This document shows, one piece after another, positions 1 through 16,532 of a stretch of 64,000 nt of DNA (position 1 is its first letter; each line of letters starts with the position of its first letter). Both the position numbers and the translations under genes were made by a program. The notes under the pieces were generated by a model. That model was not told the DNA's origin. It searched no databases and saw only the letters and a program-made list of their open reading frames with translations. This DNA comes from Hyperoplus lanceolatus (Eukaryota > Chordata > Actinopteri > Uranoscopiformes > Ammodytidae), in NCBI GenBank assembly GCA_026929865.2, contig CM049416.1, forward strand, positions 7,014,501-7,078,500. Reading direction: 5' to 3'.

Positions 1-956
1 TGTCCGTCTGAGACACAGAGGAGTGCTGCACAACACTGCTTAGAGTGCTCTACATTAACACTCTCCAAATTCGGGTAAATGTAGTCTTAGGCAAGTAAGT
101 TATTGAGTCCACCCTCCACTTTGGCTGGTGAAAGATGTGTGCTCGGGACCTGTGCTTGTGCGGCGATTAATACACTTCACCAACGGTAATAACCGGAAGG
201 AGACGGCACACAGTTAAGTTAGCGCGTGTGCAAACAGAACATTTCCTGTGCGCCTTCACATTAAAAGCCTGTTACTAGCCAAACGTGAGTTGACTTTTAT
301 TTTGAAGCCGGTAAGAACAAGAAGTTAGCGTTTCCTGCAGTGCGCTAGCTTGAAAATCAACTGCTTCAGCTGCAGAGAGCAGTCAACAGTAGTCTTTTTA
401 AACAAAGTTTGAAATAACTGATAAGCCACTGAAGAACTACTCCCAACACATTCACAACAACCTATTTAACTTATTCCAAATTTTACCAATATGTATAGGC
501 CTACTTATTTATTTAATAGGCTATGTTTAATGTTTTAAAGTTTGGTTTTAATTAACAGAAGGACATTTAACAAAAAAAAAATATTATTATGAATATAATA
601 AATATATGTATATATACAGAAAATATATAGATAATAATTTTATGGGGAGAAATCATTCTGAATCAGCAAAAAAATACAATTTGCAGGTTAGATTTTTTTT
701 GTCTAAATTGCAATCAGTGCACCCCTATTAATTTTTCTACAATTATTACTGCACACACTAGGATATGATATTAATTGAGAATTTCAAATGAGACCAAGAT
801 GACAGGCTAAAAGGTAATTAGAGCAAAATGCATGGGTTAAGGTTATGCAAGTTTTCGATCATACTTTGTGTGCTACTGAATTTATTTTTGTGCTACTGAT
901 TTTTTTTGCTTGCTAGCACCAGTGCTACCACCTAAAAAAATATGCGTACAGCCCTG
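1..956. mobile_element. Right-hand part of a hAT-like element (left end outside window)
   Basis: The stretch ends in TATGCGTACAGCCCTG at 956. Read inward this is CAGGGCTGTACGCATA, a CAGGG-type terminus common in fish hAT elements, followed by poly-T and a short repeated 'gtgctac/gctagcac' block at 870-930. The left terminus and left target duplication lie outside the window, so the right duplication (probably TAGGTGCA) cannot be confirmed. No transposase reading frame is visible. The element boundary is inferred from the terminus alone; how much of 1-600 belongs to it is unknown. Confidence 0.4.
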
Positions 957-1382
957 TAGGTGCATTTTAGTGATGCACACTGTGTTAAGAGTTTTGCACA
1001 TGTGGTTTCAGTTGTGCCCACTGTGCTTTAGCAATCGAAAAAAACTGTAATATGACAGAGAGGACAAAGGAAGCAACGATGTTCACAGATTTGATATGTT
1101 TTGAACCTCCAAAAGGTGGTGATAATTGATAAAGCAATTTAAAAAATACTGCTCCAGCAAAGTGAGAATGAACTGCTTTTCACTATTTTGCAAACGTTTC
1201 AAAGACCTCTCCTTGTACTGTGGAAACTTTTGATGGAAGTCTACAGCCATGCGCAACCTGCTGGTGGCACTAGCTGAAAGTAATGATCAGCAGGACTATA
1301 TTCACTTGGTTCTTCATCCACAAGTCTTTATAACTTGACTTGGGGCAGCAGCAGATGTGAATGAGTTTATTTTTTTTCTTTG
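957..1382. other. Unannotated stretch, nothing recognised
   Basis: Single-copy-looking AT-rich sequence between a hAT-like end and a SINE. No reading frame, RNA gene or repeat structure could be supported. It is probably rerg intron or upstream flank. Confidence 0.5.
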
Positions 1383-1578
1383 TTTTTAAAGATATTTTTT
1401 GGGGCATTTTTAAGCTTTATCTGATAGTACAAAGTTGAAATGGGGAGACAGAGAGAGAGGGGGTATGACATGCAATAAAGGTCCACAGGTCGGATTTGAA
1501 CCCGAGACCACTGCAACTAGGCATGAGCCAATATGGTATGCGCATGCGCTATATCCACTTCGCCAACGGAGCGCTCCC
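1383..1578 (-). repeat. tRNA-derived SINE with both pol III boxes
   Basis: On the minus strand the sequence starts near 1578 and shows an A box TGGCGAAGTGG (complement of 1555-1565) and a B box GGTTCAAATCC (complement of 1492-1502), the internal RNA polymerase III promoter of a tRNA. A body with 'gcatgtcat' and a CT-rich run follows, then a tail of the kind 'aaaaatgccccaaaaaa'. This is the common percomorph tRNA-SINE layout. A second, poorer member of the same family is at 41186-41338 and a 3' fragment at 29103-29180. Box spacing is about 53 bp, slightly longer than in a tRNA. Confidence 0.8.
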
Positions 1579-2651
1579 TAATAAAGTATTTCTGTCTAAG
1601 TAGCAATTGTCATCATTCCTAACGAGCGGGAGCAGACCAGCTGGGTGACTTGGCGTGGTTGGGTGATGATAACTGGGCACTGTGTCACAGTATGACCTGG
1701 ACTCCTACAGAGCCATCCAGCCCATTAAAGAGCAGAGTGCATTAACTCCAGTGTGGCTGTTCTGGCACTTTGCAGCCTTTTGGTTTATTGACTCAGCGGT
1801 GGGAAACTAGGGTTTGGAAACAAGATACATTTGTCCAATTACAGTTCTCACTGGCCTGCTTTTGAAGAGGAAGTTAAGTAAATAATGGCATGTGCTGTTC
1901 TACATATAATATTTGAGAAACCTTTTCCCTTCTTTTTTTTATTCATGTACCTTGAGTATTTGAAAGTATAAAATGGTTGTACATATTTAGTATAACAGAG
2001 TTTGTTTAACAATATTATGATGGAATAATGGTGTTCTGACTTTTAAAAAATGTGGATAATAGTGATTGATTAAAGCGAAACCAAAAGAGAATTGCAAAGA
2101 TTTTCAGTGTCTTTGTCAAAGCTAAGTTCATGAAAAGCCGAAACCAAAATATAGTGGTGACTCTTACTTTCAGTTAAAATGTAATAAAGTGCAAACTAAT
2201 TACTACTAATAAAAACTAACGGACAACTTAAGTCATTAAACAGACTTTCGTCAAATAATATGAATAAAACCTGACTGTTTATCGCTGTGGAAACACTGGC
2301 ACACATACACATTAAATGAAGTGTGTTTTCAAAAGATGGTTGGATGCTCTTTTGGGAAATTAACCTCATGGAGTGCGAAGCAGCCAGCTCGTAAAATTTC
2401 CGTCACTCCTTAAACATTCCACCCTCCCTTCCTCCCCTTGGACTGTCTGCCAGCAAGAAAGTAGAACAATAACAAAGATCCAGGCCAACACATGTGTCTG
2501 CCTCAGAAATACTACTGCTTACCATCGCCAACGTCTGCAAGGAACCATGAATCAGCCTTATGTACACGCTGCATCTGGTGAATGATGTAAACAGCCATTC
2601 AGGGGGCAGGCAGGCGAGACAAAGCCACATAGACAAACACAACGCTAGGCA
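1579..2651. other. Unannotated stretch, nothing recognised
   Basis: AT-rich sequence with no supported gene. Short open frames around 2373-2640 overlap each other on both strands and resemble no protein. Probably intronic or upstream flank of rerg. Confidence 0.5.
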
Positions 2652-2722
2652 GAGTCAGCCAGGGCCGGCGGTAGCCAGGGGCCAGGGTGGGCTGTGCCCA
2701 CCCAATCAAAAAAAAAGATATA

Positions 2723-3760
2723 CAGTATCTCACAAAAGTGAGTACACCCCTAACATTTCTTCAAATATTTCATTATATCTTTCCATGCGACAACACTGAA
2801 TAAATGACACTTTGATACAATGTCAAGTAGTCAGTGTACAGCTTGTATAACAGTGTAAATTTACTGTCCCCTCAAAATAACTCGACACACAGCCATTAAT
2901 GTCTAAACTGCTGGCAACAAAAGTGAGTACACCCCTAAGAAAAAATGTCCAAATTGGGCCCAAAGTGTCAATATTTTGTTTTGCCATCATTATTGTCTAG
3001 CACTGCCTTAACCCTCTTGGGCATGTAGTTCACTAGAGCTTCACAGGTTGCAACTGGAATCCTCTTCCACCCATTCATGACGACATCAAGGAGCTGGTGG
3101 ATATTAGAGCCCTTGCGCTCCTCCATCTCCCGTTTTAGGATGCCCCAAAGATGCTCAATAGGGTTTAAGACTGAGACATGCTTGGCCAGTCCATAACCTT
3201 TCCCTCAGCTTCTTTAGCAAGCCAGTGGTCGTTCGGAGGGGTGTTTGGGTCGTATCATGTTGCAGTACTGCCCTGCGGCCCAGTTTATGAAGGAAGGGGA
3301 TCATGCTCTGCTTCAGTATGTCACAGTACATGTTAGAATTCAATGAACTGTAGATCCCCAGTGCTGGCAGCCTCTGCGCCCCAGACCATACACTCCAACC
3401 ACCATGCTTGACTCTAGGCAAGACACACTTGTCTTTGTACTCCTCACCTGGTTGCGCCTATACTCTTAACACCATCTGAACCAAATAAATGTATTTTGTC
3501 TCATCGGACTACAGGACATGGTTGCAGTAATCCATGTCCGTAGTCTGTTTGTCTTCAGCAAACTTTTGTGGGTTTCTTGGATCACTTTAGAATAGGCTTC
3601 CTTCTGGGATGACAACCATGCAGACCAGTATGATGCAGAGTGCCTATGGTCTGAGCACTGACGGTTGACCCCCTCCCTTCAAGCCCTTCAGCAATGCTGG
3701 CGCACTCATTCTATTTTCCAAAGCCAACCTCTTGTAGCTGACCATGTGCACTCAACCTTC
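2723..3760 (-). mobile_element. Tc1-like transposon copy, degenerate, transposase on minus strand
   Basis: Starts after TA (2721-2722) with CAGTATCTCACAAAAGTGAG, a standard fish Tc1 terminus, and contains a ~200-bp terminal region. Inward on the minus strand is a Tc1 transposase remnant: about 3155-3421 reads as a DDE-type C-terminal half (HDTTQTPLRTTTG; the usual HDNDPKHTS-like block), with a frameshift before the expected 'NPIEHLWG' block. Further inward (3420-3745) are fragments of the middle of the transposase. The left terminal repeat is present but the other terminus is missing: at about 3760 the sequence switches to a second copy in opposite orientation. Not functional. Confidence 0.8.
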
Positions 3761-4290
3761 GTAAACTGGGCCGCAGGGTGGTATTGCAACATGATAACGA
3801 CCCCAAACACACCTCCAAGACGACCAGTGGCTTGCTAAAAAGCTGAGGGTAAAGGTTATGGCCTGGCCAAGCCTGTCTCCAGACCTAAACCCTATTGAGC
3901 ATCTTTGGGGCACCTCAAACGGAAGGTGGAGGACGCAAGGTCTTTAATATCCACCAGCTCTGTGATGCTGTCATAAATGGGTGGAGAGGGTTCCAGTTGC
4001 AACCTGTGAAGCTCTAGTGAACTACATGCCCAAGAGGGTTAAGGCAGTGCTGGAAAATAATGGTGGCCACACAAAATTTTACACTTTGGGCCCATTGTAA
4101 ATTCTAAGGGGGATCACTTGTTGCGCGTTTAGACATTAATGGCTGGTGCGAGTATTGAGGGACGAATTTACACTGTTATACAAGCTGTACACTGACTATT
4201 TAATTGTATCAAAGTGTCATTTATTCAGTGTTGCCCATGGAAAGATATAAAGAAAACTGTGAGAAATGTGAGGGGGACCACTTGGAGATA
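3761..4290 (+). mobile_element. Second Tc1-like copy, 5'-truncated, opposite orientation
   Basis: From about 3761 the + strand reads the C-terminal part of the same kind of transposase ([13 protein letters not shown], then NPIEHLWG near 3890) followed by the outer terminal repeat, ending near 4290 in a diverged 'ccacttggagata' and a TA-rich run. It is the mirror image of 2723-3310, but with many more differences from the family sequence than the left copy. The two probably come from separate insertions or differently aged subfamilies, not a recent duplication. Frameshifted and non-functional. Confidence 0.75.
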
Positions 4291-4490
4291 TATATATATA
4301 TTTTTTTTAGGTGGAAGTCCAGACCCACTATCGGACTGACCTGTTCATTCACTGTCCAAGAAAATGTCAAATAAAATTCAGACAATTAATTAATACTAAA
4401 GAATATACCAATACCATGCATTGCTTCTAATTGTATTATTGGGTGGGCAGGACAGCCTGCCTCCAAGTTACCCACCCGCTTATAGTGGTT

Positions 4491-5668
4491 ACTGGTCAGC
4501 AGAGCCGGCCCGAGGCATAAGCGAAATGAGCGGTTGCTTAGGGTCCCGACTGCCAGGGGGGCCCCCCCAATTTATTTTTTTATTTATTTTTTTTTTTAGT
4601 TTGTGTGTTTGATATCAACATCATATTATGTAAATTTAAATTATCATACAATAAAAGGAATACAATGTTTTGGTAGATAGTTAATAGCTTAATAATTGAA
4701 TCAGTTCATCTGGGAGGTAATCCGAGGTTAACTGATCACGTCACGTTCAAGTCCATGGCATGCACAGTTAGTATTGAGTTTATTTAAAAATATTTGAAAA
4801 TGGGGCTGCCCTCAGTTGCCCATGCACTGTGTATAGTCTATAGCCTATTTCAGCCTCGTCTGTGGAAAAAAAGATAACTGGACAACAGAGTTCTTCTGCT
4901 TCGTTCCTCTCACTGCATTTAAATGAATTCATTATATTACAGAAAAATATGTCCCGTAAAAGAAAACGAGCTCCAAGACCATCACAGAGGACCCTGCATA
5001 ATATTTTTATATTATTTCAAATTTATATTTCTATGGAAAATCCATGTGTCTTTCTTCAATAGCTTCTAATTCATCCGACCCAGTGTCTCCAAATTATTTG
5101 TTCACACAAAATTCCTCAGATTTAGCCTCTTAATTTTCCTCTCAAAGTGCACCAGATTCATGCATTTCACTTTAAAAAGGTACAAAAAAATCTCCCGGGG
5201 GGGCATACCCCCGGACCCCACTAGCAGAGTTGTGACCTTGGCTGGCTACTATTTTCACCCAGCTGGACATTGGAGCCAATAGTGGAAATACTATATATCT
5301 ATGTGTATAGTAAATAGCTCTGGACTACCACCATCCAGGTTGTCCAGTCCCAAAGCTTTCTCTTCAATCAGCTCAGGCTGCCTACAGTTAACACTGCGAT
5401 AAAAAAAAGATACATTATGTTGTATATAATGTATATTATGTTATTCATAAACATTTTGGAGAAAAAAACATGCAAGAATCAAATCTCCCACACAGCAACA
5501 CTCAAAATGTATTTGCATATTGTGTTCTACACAATTCACAGTAAATGTGCCAAAAATCAGACGCAGAGATCTTACAAGGGCAAAAAAATTCTTCGGTCTC
5601 TCTGCCCAGTGTGCCCACCTAAAATTTCTACAGGCCCACCCTAATCTGACTGTCTAGAACCGGGCCTG
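4491..5668. other. Interior of the 2660-5668 element with G/C-run blocks
   Basis: Contains the sub-block CAGAGCCGGCCCGAGG...ggggggccccccc (4500-4570), a T-rich run, and 'cccgggggggcatacccccgg' at about 5195. These resemble sub-terminal blocks of other hAT-like families, suggesting that the interior is itself a patchwork. Short open frames here show no protein resemblance. Confidence 0.35.
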
Positions 5669-5676
5669 GAGTCAGC

Positions 5677-11242
<5,566 letters not shown>

Positions 11243-12722
11243 CTCAGCAGTGTTTCCCGCAGGATTTTTTTCAGCAGCGGTGGCGTGGTCCCCGCACCTC
11301 CTAGGGGGGTCCGGCCCAATTTTTTTTGTACCCTTTACATTTGAATGCGTTGATCTAGTGCACTTTGAGAGGAGAATATGCACTAATTACTATTCAGATA
11401 GATGGGAATATTGGTGTTGCAACTTTGCTTTTTGTGTCTTTACTTACAGATTTTGACATTTTTGTATAGAAATTAATATTTAAAACACAAAATGCCAAAA
11501 CGCATAAAATTATTTGCACAATTTATTTACAGTTCTTGCTTAATGCTTAAACCAGACCTGCAAACTCATAAGAGGTGAAAAAGGTGACAAACACCCGATC
11601 CCTCTAGACGACTCGGTAAATCAGGGGGGGGTTTTCCTTTATTTGATTTTTTGGGGACATGGAACTAGACAGGGACATTGGGTGCTATAAATGGGAAGAG
11701 GTTCAGTAATGTCCAACACAGAAGTAGGCCTACTGGTTATTATGAGCAATTGATAAGCAGGACCTAAGACTTTAATTTAAAATAATGTGATAAAAATTAC
11801 AAAGTATCCTTATACAAAGGCCTATAGAAACAAATAAAACAAAACTATTTTTGTTGTGATTAAACCTTGGTTTGGGACACATTTTAACGTGGGGGTCTGG
11901 GGGTGTCCCCCATACATTTTTGAGCATTCAACACTTCATTTCCTGCATTCTGGTGAATTTGTATGCACCAAATATATGTAAAGTAGGCTAATTGACAACA
12001 TTTAGGTTCCTGGTGACAAAAATAGAATACAATACAATGCAGTAATATCATGCATTCTGTATTGCTTTCAAATATTTATTCTCCTGTATTGTTCAAATAT
12101 TTGATTTAAACTGTAAGAAAAAAAGGTAATTGTTCGTCTCTATCATTGAGAGTGTAGTGGCTGGTGGTATTTTACTTGCCTGCAATCTTCTAATATTTAA
12201 AAATAATAAAGTGCAAAATGAGGGTATAATCCTCCTTCTGCTTCCTTAAAACTAGTGGTAGTGACTAAGTGTGCAGTGGAGAGAGAAATATAGGCCCTAT
12301 ACAGACAGATAGAGGGAGGAAGAGATAGCTTTATTTTATAATTTAGCTTTTTGATTTGTGAGAGTGATCATCGCTGACTTTAAACTGACTCCGCTGTCTG
12401 CTCCATGAGGCTCGAGCCCATCAGCTGAGCGAACAGCTGTCCGACACGGAGATGAAAAACAAAACTGAAACTTAACTATCCTGTCCTGCCTGGACTGGTG
12501 GAGCAGCCATATATAAATGAATACATATTGTACTAAACTGTAACACAAGTAATGAGTTGTGGAATTTGCAACAGTAGCCTACAGTAGTCCACAATCGCTC
12601 AGCCACTAACTGTTTCGTTAGTGAATGTTCCGCGATCTGTTTGTATGTCTCGAGCCCGGATACACAGAGCCCTGACGGAAAACTGACAGCGCGACTAAAG
12701 GGACTCTACAGTGAGCCGCTCC

Positions 12723-14277
12723 TATGGAAGTAAATGAGTGTCATCGGATTTTGAAAATAAAAAGCCATTGAATTTTAAGCACTGAATATTTATGCATTGA
12801 AATAACGTATCTGAATTTTTTGCAGCATTGAAATAATGTATCTGATTTTTTTGCCTCTGAATTACATTTTAAACAAATAATTTTCACCTTTATTTTACAA
12901 TGTTCTCAAATTCAAAATCAAATATTCAACGTTAAAAAATTCAACGTGCCAAATTCAACTGCAAAATCCCATGTATGAAATTCAGAGTAAAACTTTGGGG
13001 AGCCAAGGAAGAGCAATCGATCATAGATGCTAGATCGCGTTCAAACAAAAGCTATGTCCCATTACAGAGACTACGCACTTGGTAGGACGCAGTCTCGCGG
13101 TCTATGAAGGCTATAGCCTATGAAGGCCGATTTTAAGGCCGATTCCAAGGCCAACGAGCCTTGTTAAATGAGACGGTCTCCGCAGGTCTCCGTTTACGAG
13201 CATTTCCGGTTTACGTAACAAGCCGTTACCTTGCGTGACGACTCGCCGCTCCTGTGCTGCCTAGCAACCCTGATTGCTGCCAACGGAGACAGCCCTGTGG
13301 AGGAAAAAAGAAAAAGAAGTTGCCTACCAGACGAAAAGAAAAAAAAGTACAAGAAAAAAAGAAAGGAAGATAAAAGTTAAGAAGATGGAGCAACACGTTG
13401 CTGTTTTGTTATTTTTTATTTTATTTTATGCAATCTCTGAAAAAACACAATGAATCTTGGGATATGTTGGGCCACGAAGGATACATCTGTTGCAGCCTTC
13501 AAAACCGTGAAACGAAGGCTGCATTTCTCGGCCGCATATGAGGAGCCTTGCAAGGAGCCTTGCAAATGGGACAGCCTTTGCGCGCCGCTATGACGCAATC
13601 GGTCTTCAAATGCAGCCTACGTAGGCTGCAACCCCTGAATCAAGACACAGCCAGCGAGAGCTAGTGGGAATATTAGCGTGTTGCCTTGGATACCCCTGAC
13701 TGATCAGGTTTTAGCCATGTCAAACGGCAACGCAAGTAACAATGGTGCTTGGGTGAGTACAAACATGTTTCTATATAGGGAAGAATATAATGGCTAGCAT
13801 ATATATAGAAATGTGTTTGTACTCACCGAAGCACCATCGTTACTTGCATTGCCGTTTGACATGGCTAAAACCTGATTTGCCTTCCTGCATCAGTCAGGGG
13901 TATCCAAGGCAACAAGCTAATATTCCCACTTACTCTCTTTGTTGAATGCGATCTAGCATCTATGATCGATTGCTCTTCCTTGGGCCTCCAAAGTTTTACT
14001 CTGAATTTCATACATGGGATTTTGCAGTTGAATTTGGCACGTTGAATTTTTTAACGTTGAATATTTGATTTTGAATTTGAGAACATTGTATAATAAAGGT
14101 GAAAATTAGTTGTTTGAAATTTAATGAGTTAAATTCAGAGGCAAAAAATTCAGATAGCCTACATTATTTCAATGCTGCAAAAAATTCAGATACGTTATTT
14201 CAATGCATAAATATTCAGTGCTTAAAATTCAATGGCTTTTTATTTTCAAAATCTGATGACACTCATTTACTTCCATA
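12723..14277. mobile_element. Long-hairpin foldback element, TSD CGCTCC
   Basis: The two halves are reverse complements of each other. The outer ends are TATGGAAGTAAATGAGTGTC at 12723 and its complement ending at 14277. The arms (12723-13047 plus 13652-13778, and about 13800-14277) run to within ~21 bp of each other around 13779-13799. The arms are AT-rich and contain repeated 'TTGAAATAA' and 'CTGAATTTTTTGC' words. A 6-bp direct repeat CGCTCC flanks the ends (12717-12722 and 14278-14283). It has no coding capacity. The left arm is split by a ~600-bp insertion at 13051-13651. I cannot place it in a known superfamily. Confidence 0.8.
13051..13651. mobile_element. Innermost insertion in the nest, probable DNA MITE
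   Basis: This ~600-bp block is present in only one arm of the surrounding hairpin, which defines it as an insertion. Its ends read GCTATGTCCC (13051) and, inverted, GCTGTGTCTTGATTCAGGGG (complement of the right end), with 'aaggc/gcctt'-rich sub-terminal sequence on both sides. Such GCTGTGTC ends are common in fish MITEs. No clean target duplication could be read by comparison with the intact arm. Internal A-rich coding-like runs are not genes. Confidence 0.55.
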
Positions 14278-14511
14278 CGCTCCCCTCCGTTAGTTTCTGT
14301 TTTCCGCCGAGTAAGTTACATTCACCTCTGACGCATGGTCAGCGTTTATGTTAGGCATTGCCCCGTTTCTAAAATGAGCTACGTACCAAAAAAAAAAGAA
14401 AGAAAAAAAGTAGAATAATGAGGAGGAGGAGGATTTTAATAGCAGCGGCGGAGAAAATATAGCAGCGGTGGCGCGCCGCTGCTGTGTGAACGTGGGGGAA
14501 ACACTGCTCAG

Positions 14512-16323
14512 GGCACCAGACTCTGACTGAAGACCTGTTTAATTGAGGTAAATCCTCAATTTCTGAAAACGGATGTGGTTAGAATTATAAAACATTATTT
14601 TGCGAGAGGGCAAGAAACAACAAGTATGGATGGGATGTATATTAAAATACCAGAATTGATGCAGCAAAACCATAAAACCAGATAGCAAATTATTATTCCA
14701 CAAATAATAAAAAAAAAAGGCACATTGATTAGATGCAATGTGATTAGACTTTTCATCAAACCCAACCAACACCGATTCAAGTGACATCACTTCAGTATAT
14801 TTCTCAAATTTCATGCAACTTAGTCTTGAGATACAAAATGCTTTATGCAACGTTCATCACATAGTAGTAGACCGGCTTTGATGTGTAAAACTAATGAAGT
14901 TCCCTATGAAATGCCATCCATGAAATGCTACATTTCTGAATAGAGGCGGGCCATGTACATTTGTTAAAGCCCTCTATCTCAATCTCAACCATATTACCTG
15001 TTACATCCCCACTGTCTGAAATAAGGGCTTTAGAGTCCAAGAAAGTGAAAAGGGAGGAATGTTTTTTTTTTTTTTGCATTATTGGGGTAGCAAATAACTG
15101 CCTCTTTACATATCCAGCAGATAGCTGGAGTAACCTTAGTATCCATTTCATTTCATGTTTCTGGTGATCTTACGGATTTCAAAGTCTTATCTCTACTTTT
15201 AGTAGCTATCTTTTGGTCTCCACCAATTCCTTAGAAATGTTGGAAGCAAAATGCTCCACTTCCCAAGCTAGTTGCCAACATTGACTGTCGACTTGTGTAC
15301 AGCTTGTTTATTAGCGCTTTTTATTGCTACAAAGAGCTGTCTGCTCTGGATGGAAACAAGGATCATGAGAGCAGTAAGAGTGAGCCAAAACATTAAAAGG
15401 TGTGGGCTATCAAATCTAAATAATGAACTGGAAGACATTAAAACATCCAAAGAGCTGAGAGGAAAAGCAGAGTTGGTTAATATGTATTTTCTGTGGGAGT
15501 ACAAGTATTATTTTTTTTAAATCATTATTTATATTTAATATTGAATGTCTACATAGAAGGCAATCTGAATTCCTATAAGCAGGATTTGTGAATTGTCTCA
15601 TGTAAACATAGATATATAAAAAGTGTCTCTCTCTCGGTCGGACCAAAATTACCAATGTAATTACACTCATCATTGCAGCAAATCCCTCTGCATCACATAT
15701 TTATAGGGAGAACAATTTAATGGCTCTGAAGGGTAAAACACTGTGCATGATGCTTTAATTGCTGTTTGATTTATTATGAGAACTTGGCTTGAGGCGGCTA
15801 AACCAATCTAGCTTCCAAAATGCCATAGCAGGGGAAAGTGACGCAGGCAAAGTGTTCCCTGCACAACACATTTAAATAGTAGGCTCTCTGCCAGTCAATA
15901 AAGGCTGCTCACACTGAAATCAAGAGTGATGGATTACCGTAATCTAATATGTTGTCATCTAATACAGCTCAACTAGTAATTCATTTTATCTTCTGTGCAG
16001 CTTGGGATACCAGATGAAAATCTACAAGAGGGGGATTAAAAGGGGTTCATACATACCCCTCAGCACTCGAGGGTTGTAAATTTAAAAAATGTCATTTTAA
16101 CTATTGTTTTATTTGTCCAATTGATAATGAATAATTAGGCATGGCAAAAACTGGTAAACTGCAGCCCATTATTCTCAGAAGAGCAGTCGCACTGATCATG
16201 CCCCACATCTCATTCATTTTAATGATGTATGATAAACAGGAATGTCCAACCTTAAGTAACTAATGAGTTAACAGGCAGGGAGTACAAGAGTGAAAGAGAA
16301 ATAATGAGATTTCCTGAAGTATT
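14512..16323. other. Unannotated intron-like stretch
   Basis: About 1.8 kb without a supported gene or repeat. Overlapping short open frames occur on both strands with no protein resemblance. Confidence 0.45.
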
Positions 16324-16532
16324 ACTACTCAGTGGTTGACACTAACGCTTGCCGCTTGCCCAGGGCAAGTGAAAATAATGTTCGAGCAAGTTGATATTGC
16401 TTTTTGGTTGCCCGACCGGGCAGGTGGATTTTAGATGAGTTGTCAGTAGTCTAAGCTATTTATTCATGTCTTTTAGAGTCCGCAAAACAATTTTTTCCCC
16501 GCTAACTCACACAAAATAGATTGGCTATATTT

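Larger units (their letters stand above)
2660..5668. mobile_element. Non-autonomous hAT-like element, 3.0 kb, TSD GAGTCAGC
   Basis: The ends are CAGGGCCGGCGG at 2660 and CCGGGCCTG at 5668, inverted CAGGSCCGG termini. The perfect 8-bp direct repeat GAGTCAGC flanks them at 2652-2659 and 5669-5676. An 8-bp duplication and CAGGG-type ends are the hAT signature. Similar 'gtgggc...gcccac' sub-terminal sequence is present just inside both ends. The element has no transposase frame of its own. It has absorbed the inverted Tc1 pair at 2723-4290. A second hAT-like start (CAGAGCCGGCCCGAGG, at 4500) inside it has no matching end that I can find. Confidence 0.8.
11248..14506. mobile_element. Outer hAT-like element of a three-level nest
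   Basis: Termini are CAGTGTTTCCC at 11248 and GGGAAACACTG at 14506, a perfect 11-bp inverted repeat typical of fish hAT-like elements. CTCAG is duplicated directly outside (11243-11247 and 14507-14511). A 'agcagcggtggcg' block occurs near both ends (about 11272 and 14461), in direct orientation. Five bases is shorter than the usual 8-bp hAT duplication, so this may be a 5-bp subgroup or a decayed site. No transposase is visible. The interior is interrupted by the foldback element at 12723-14277. Confidence 0.75.

Noticed and set aside
4500-5668. Second complete hAT element starting CAGAGCCGGCCCGAGG
   Set aside because: No matching right terminus or duplication was found, so only the outer element is called.
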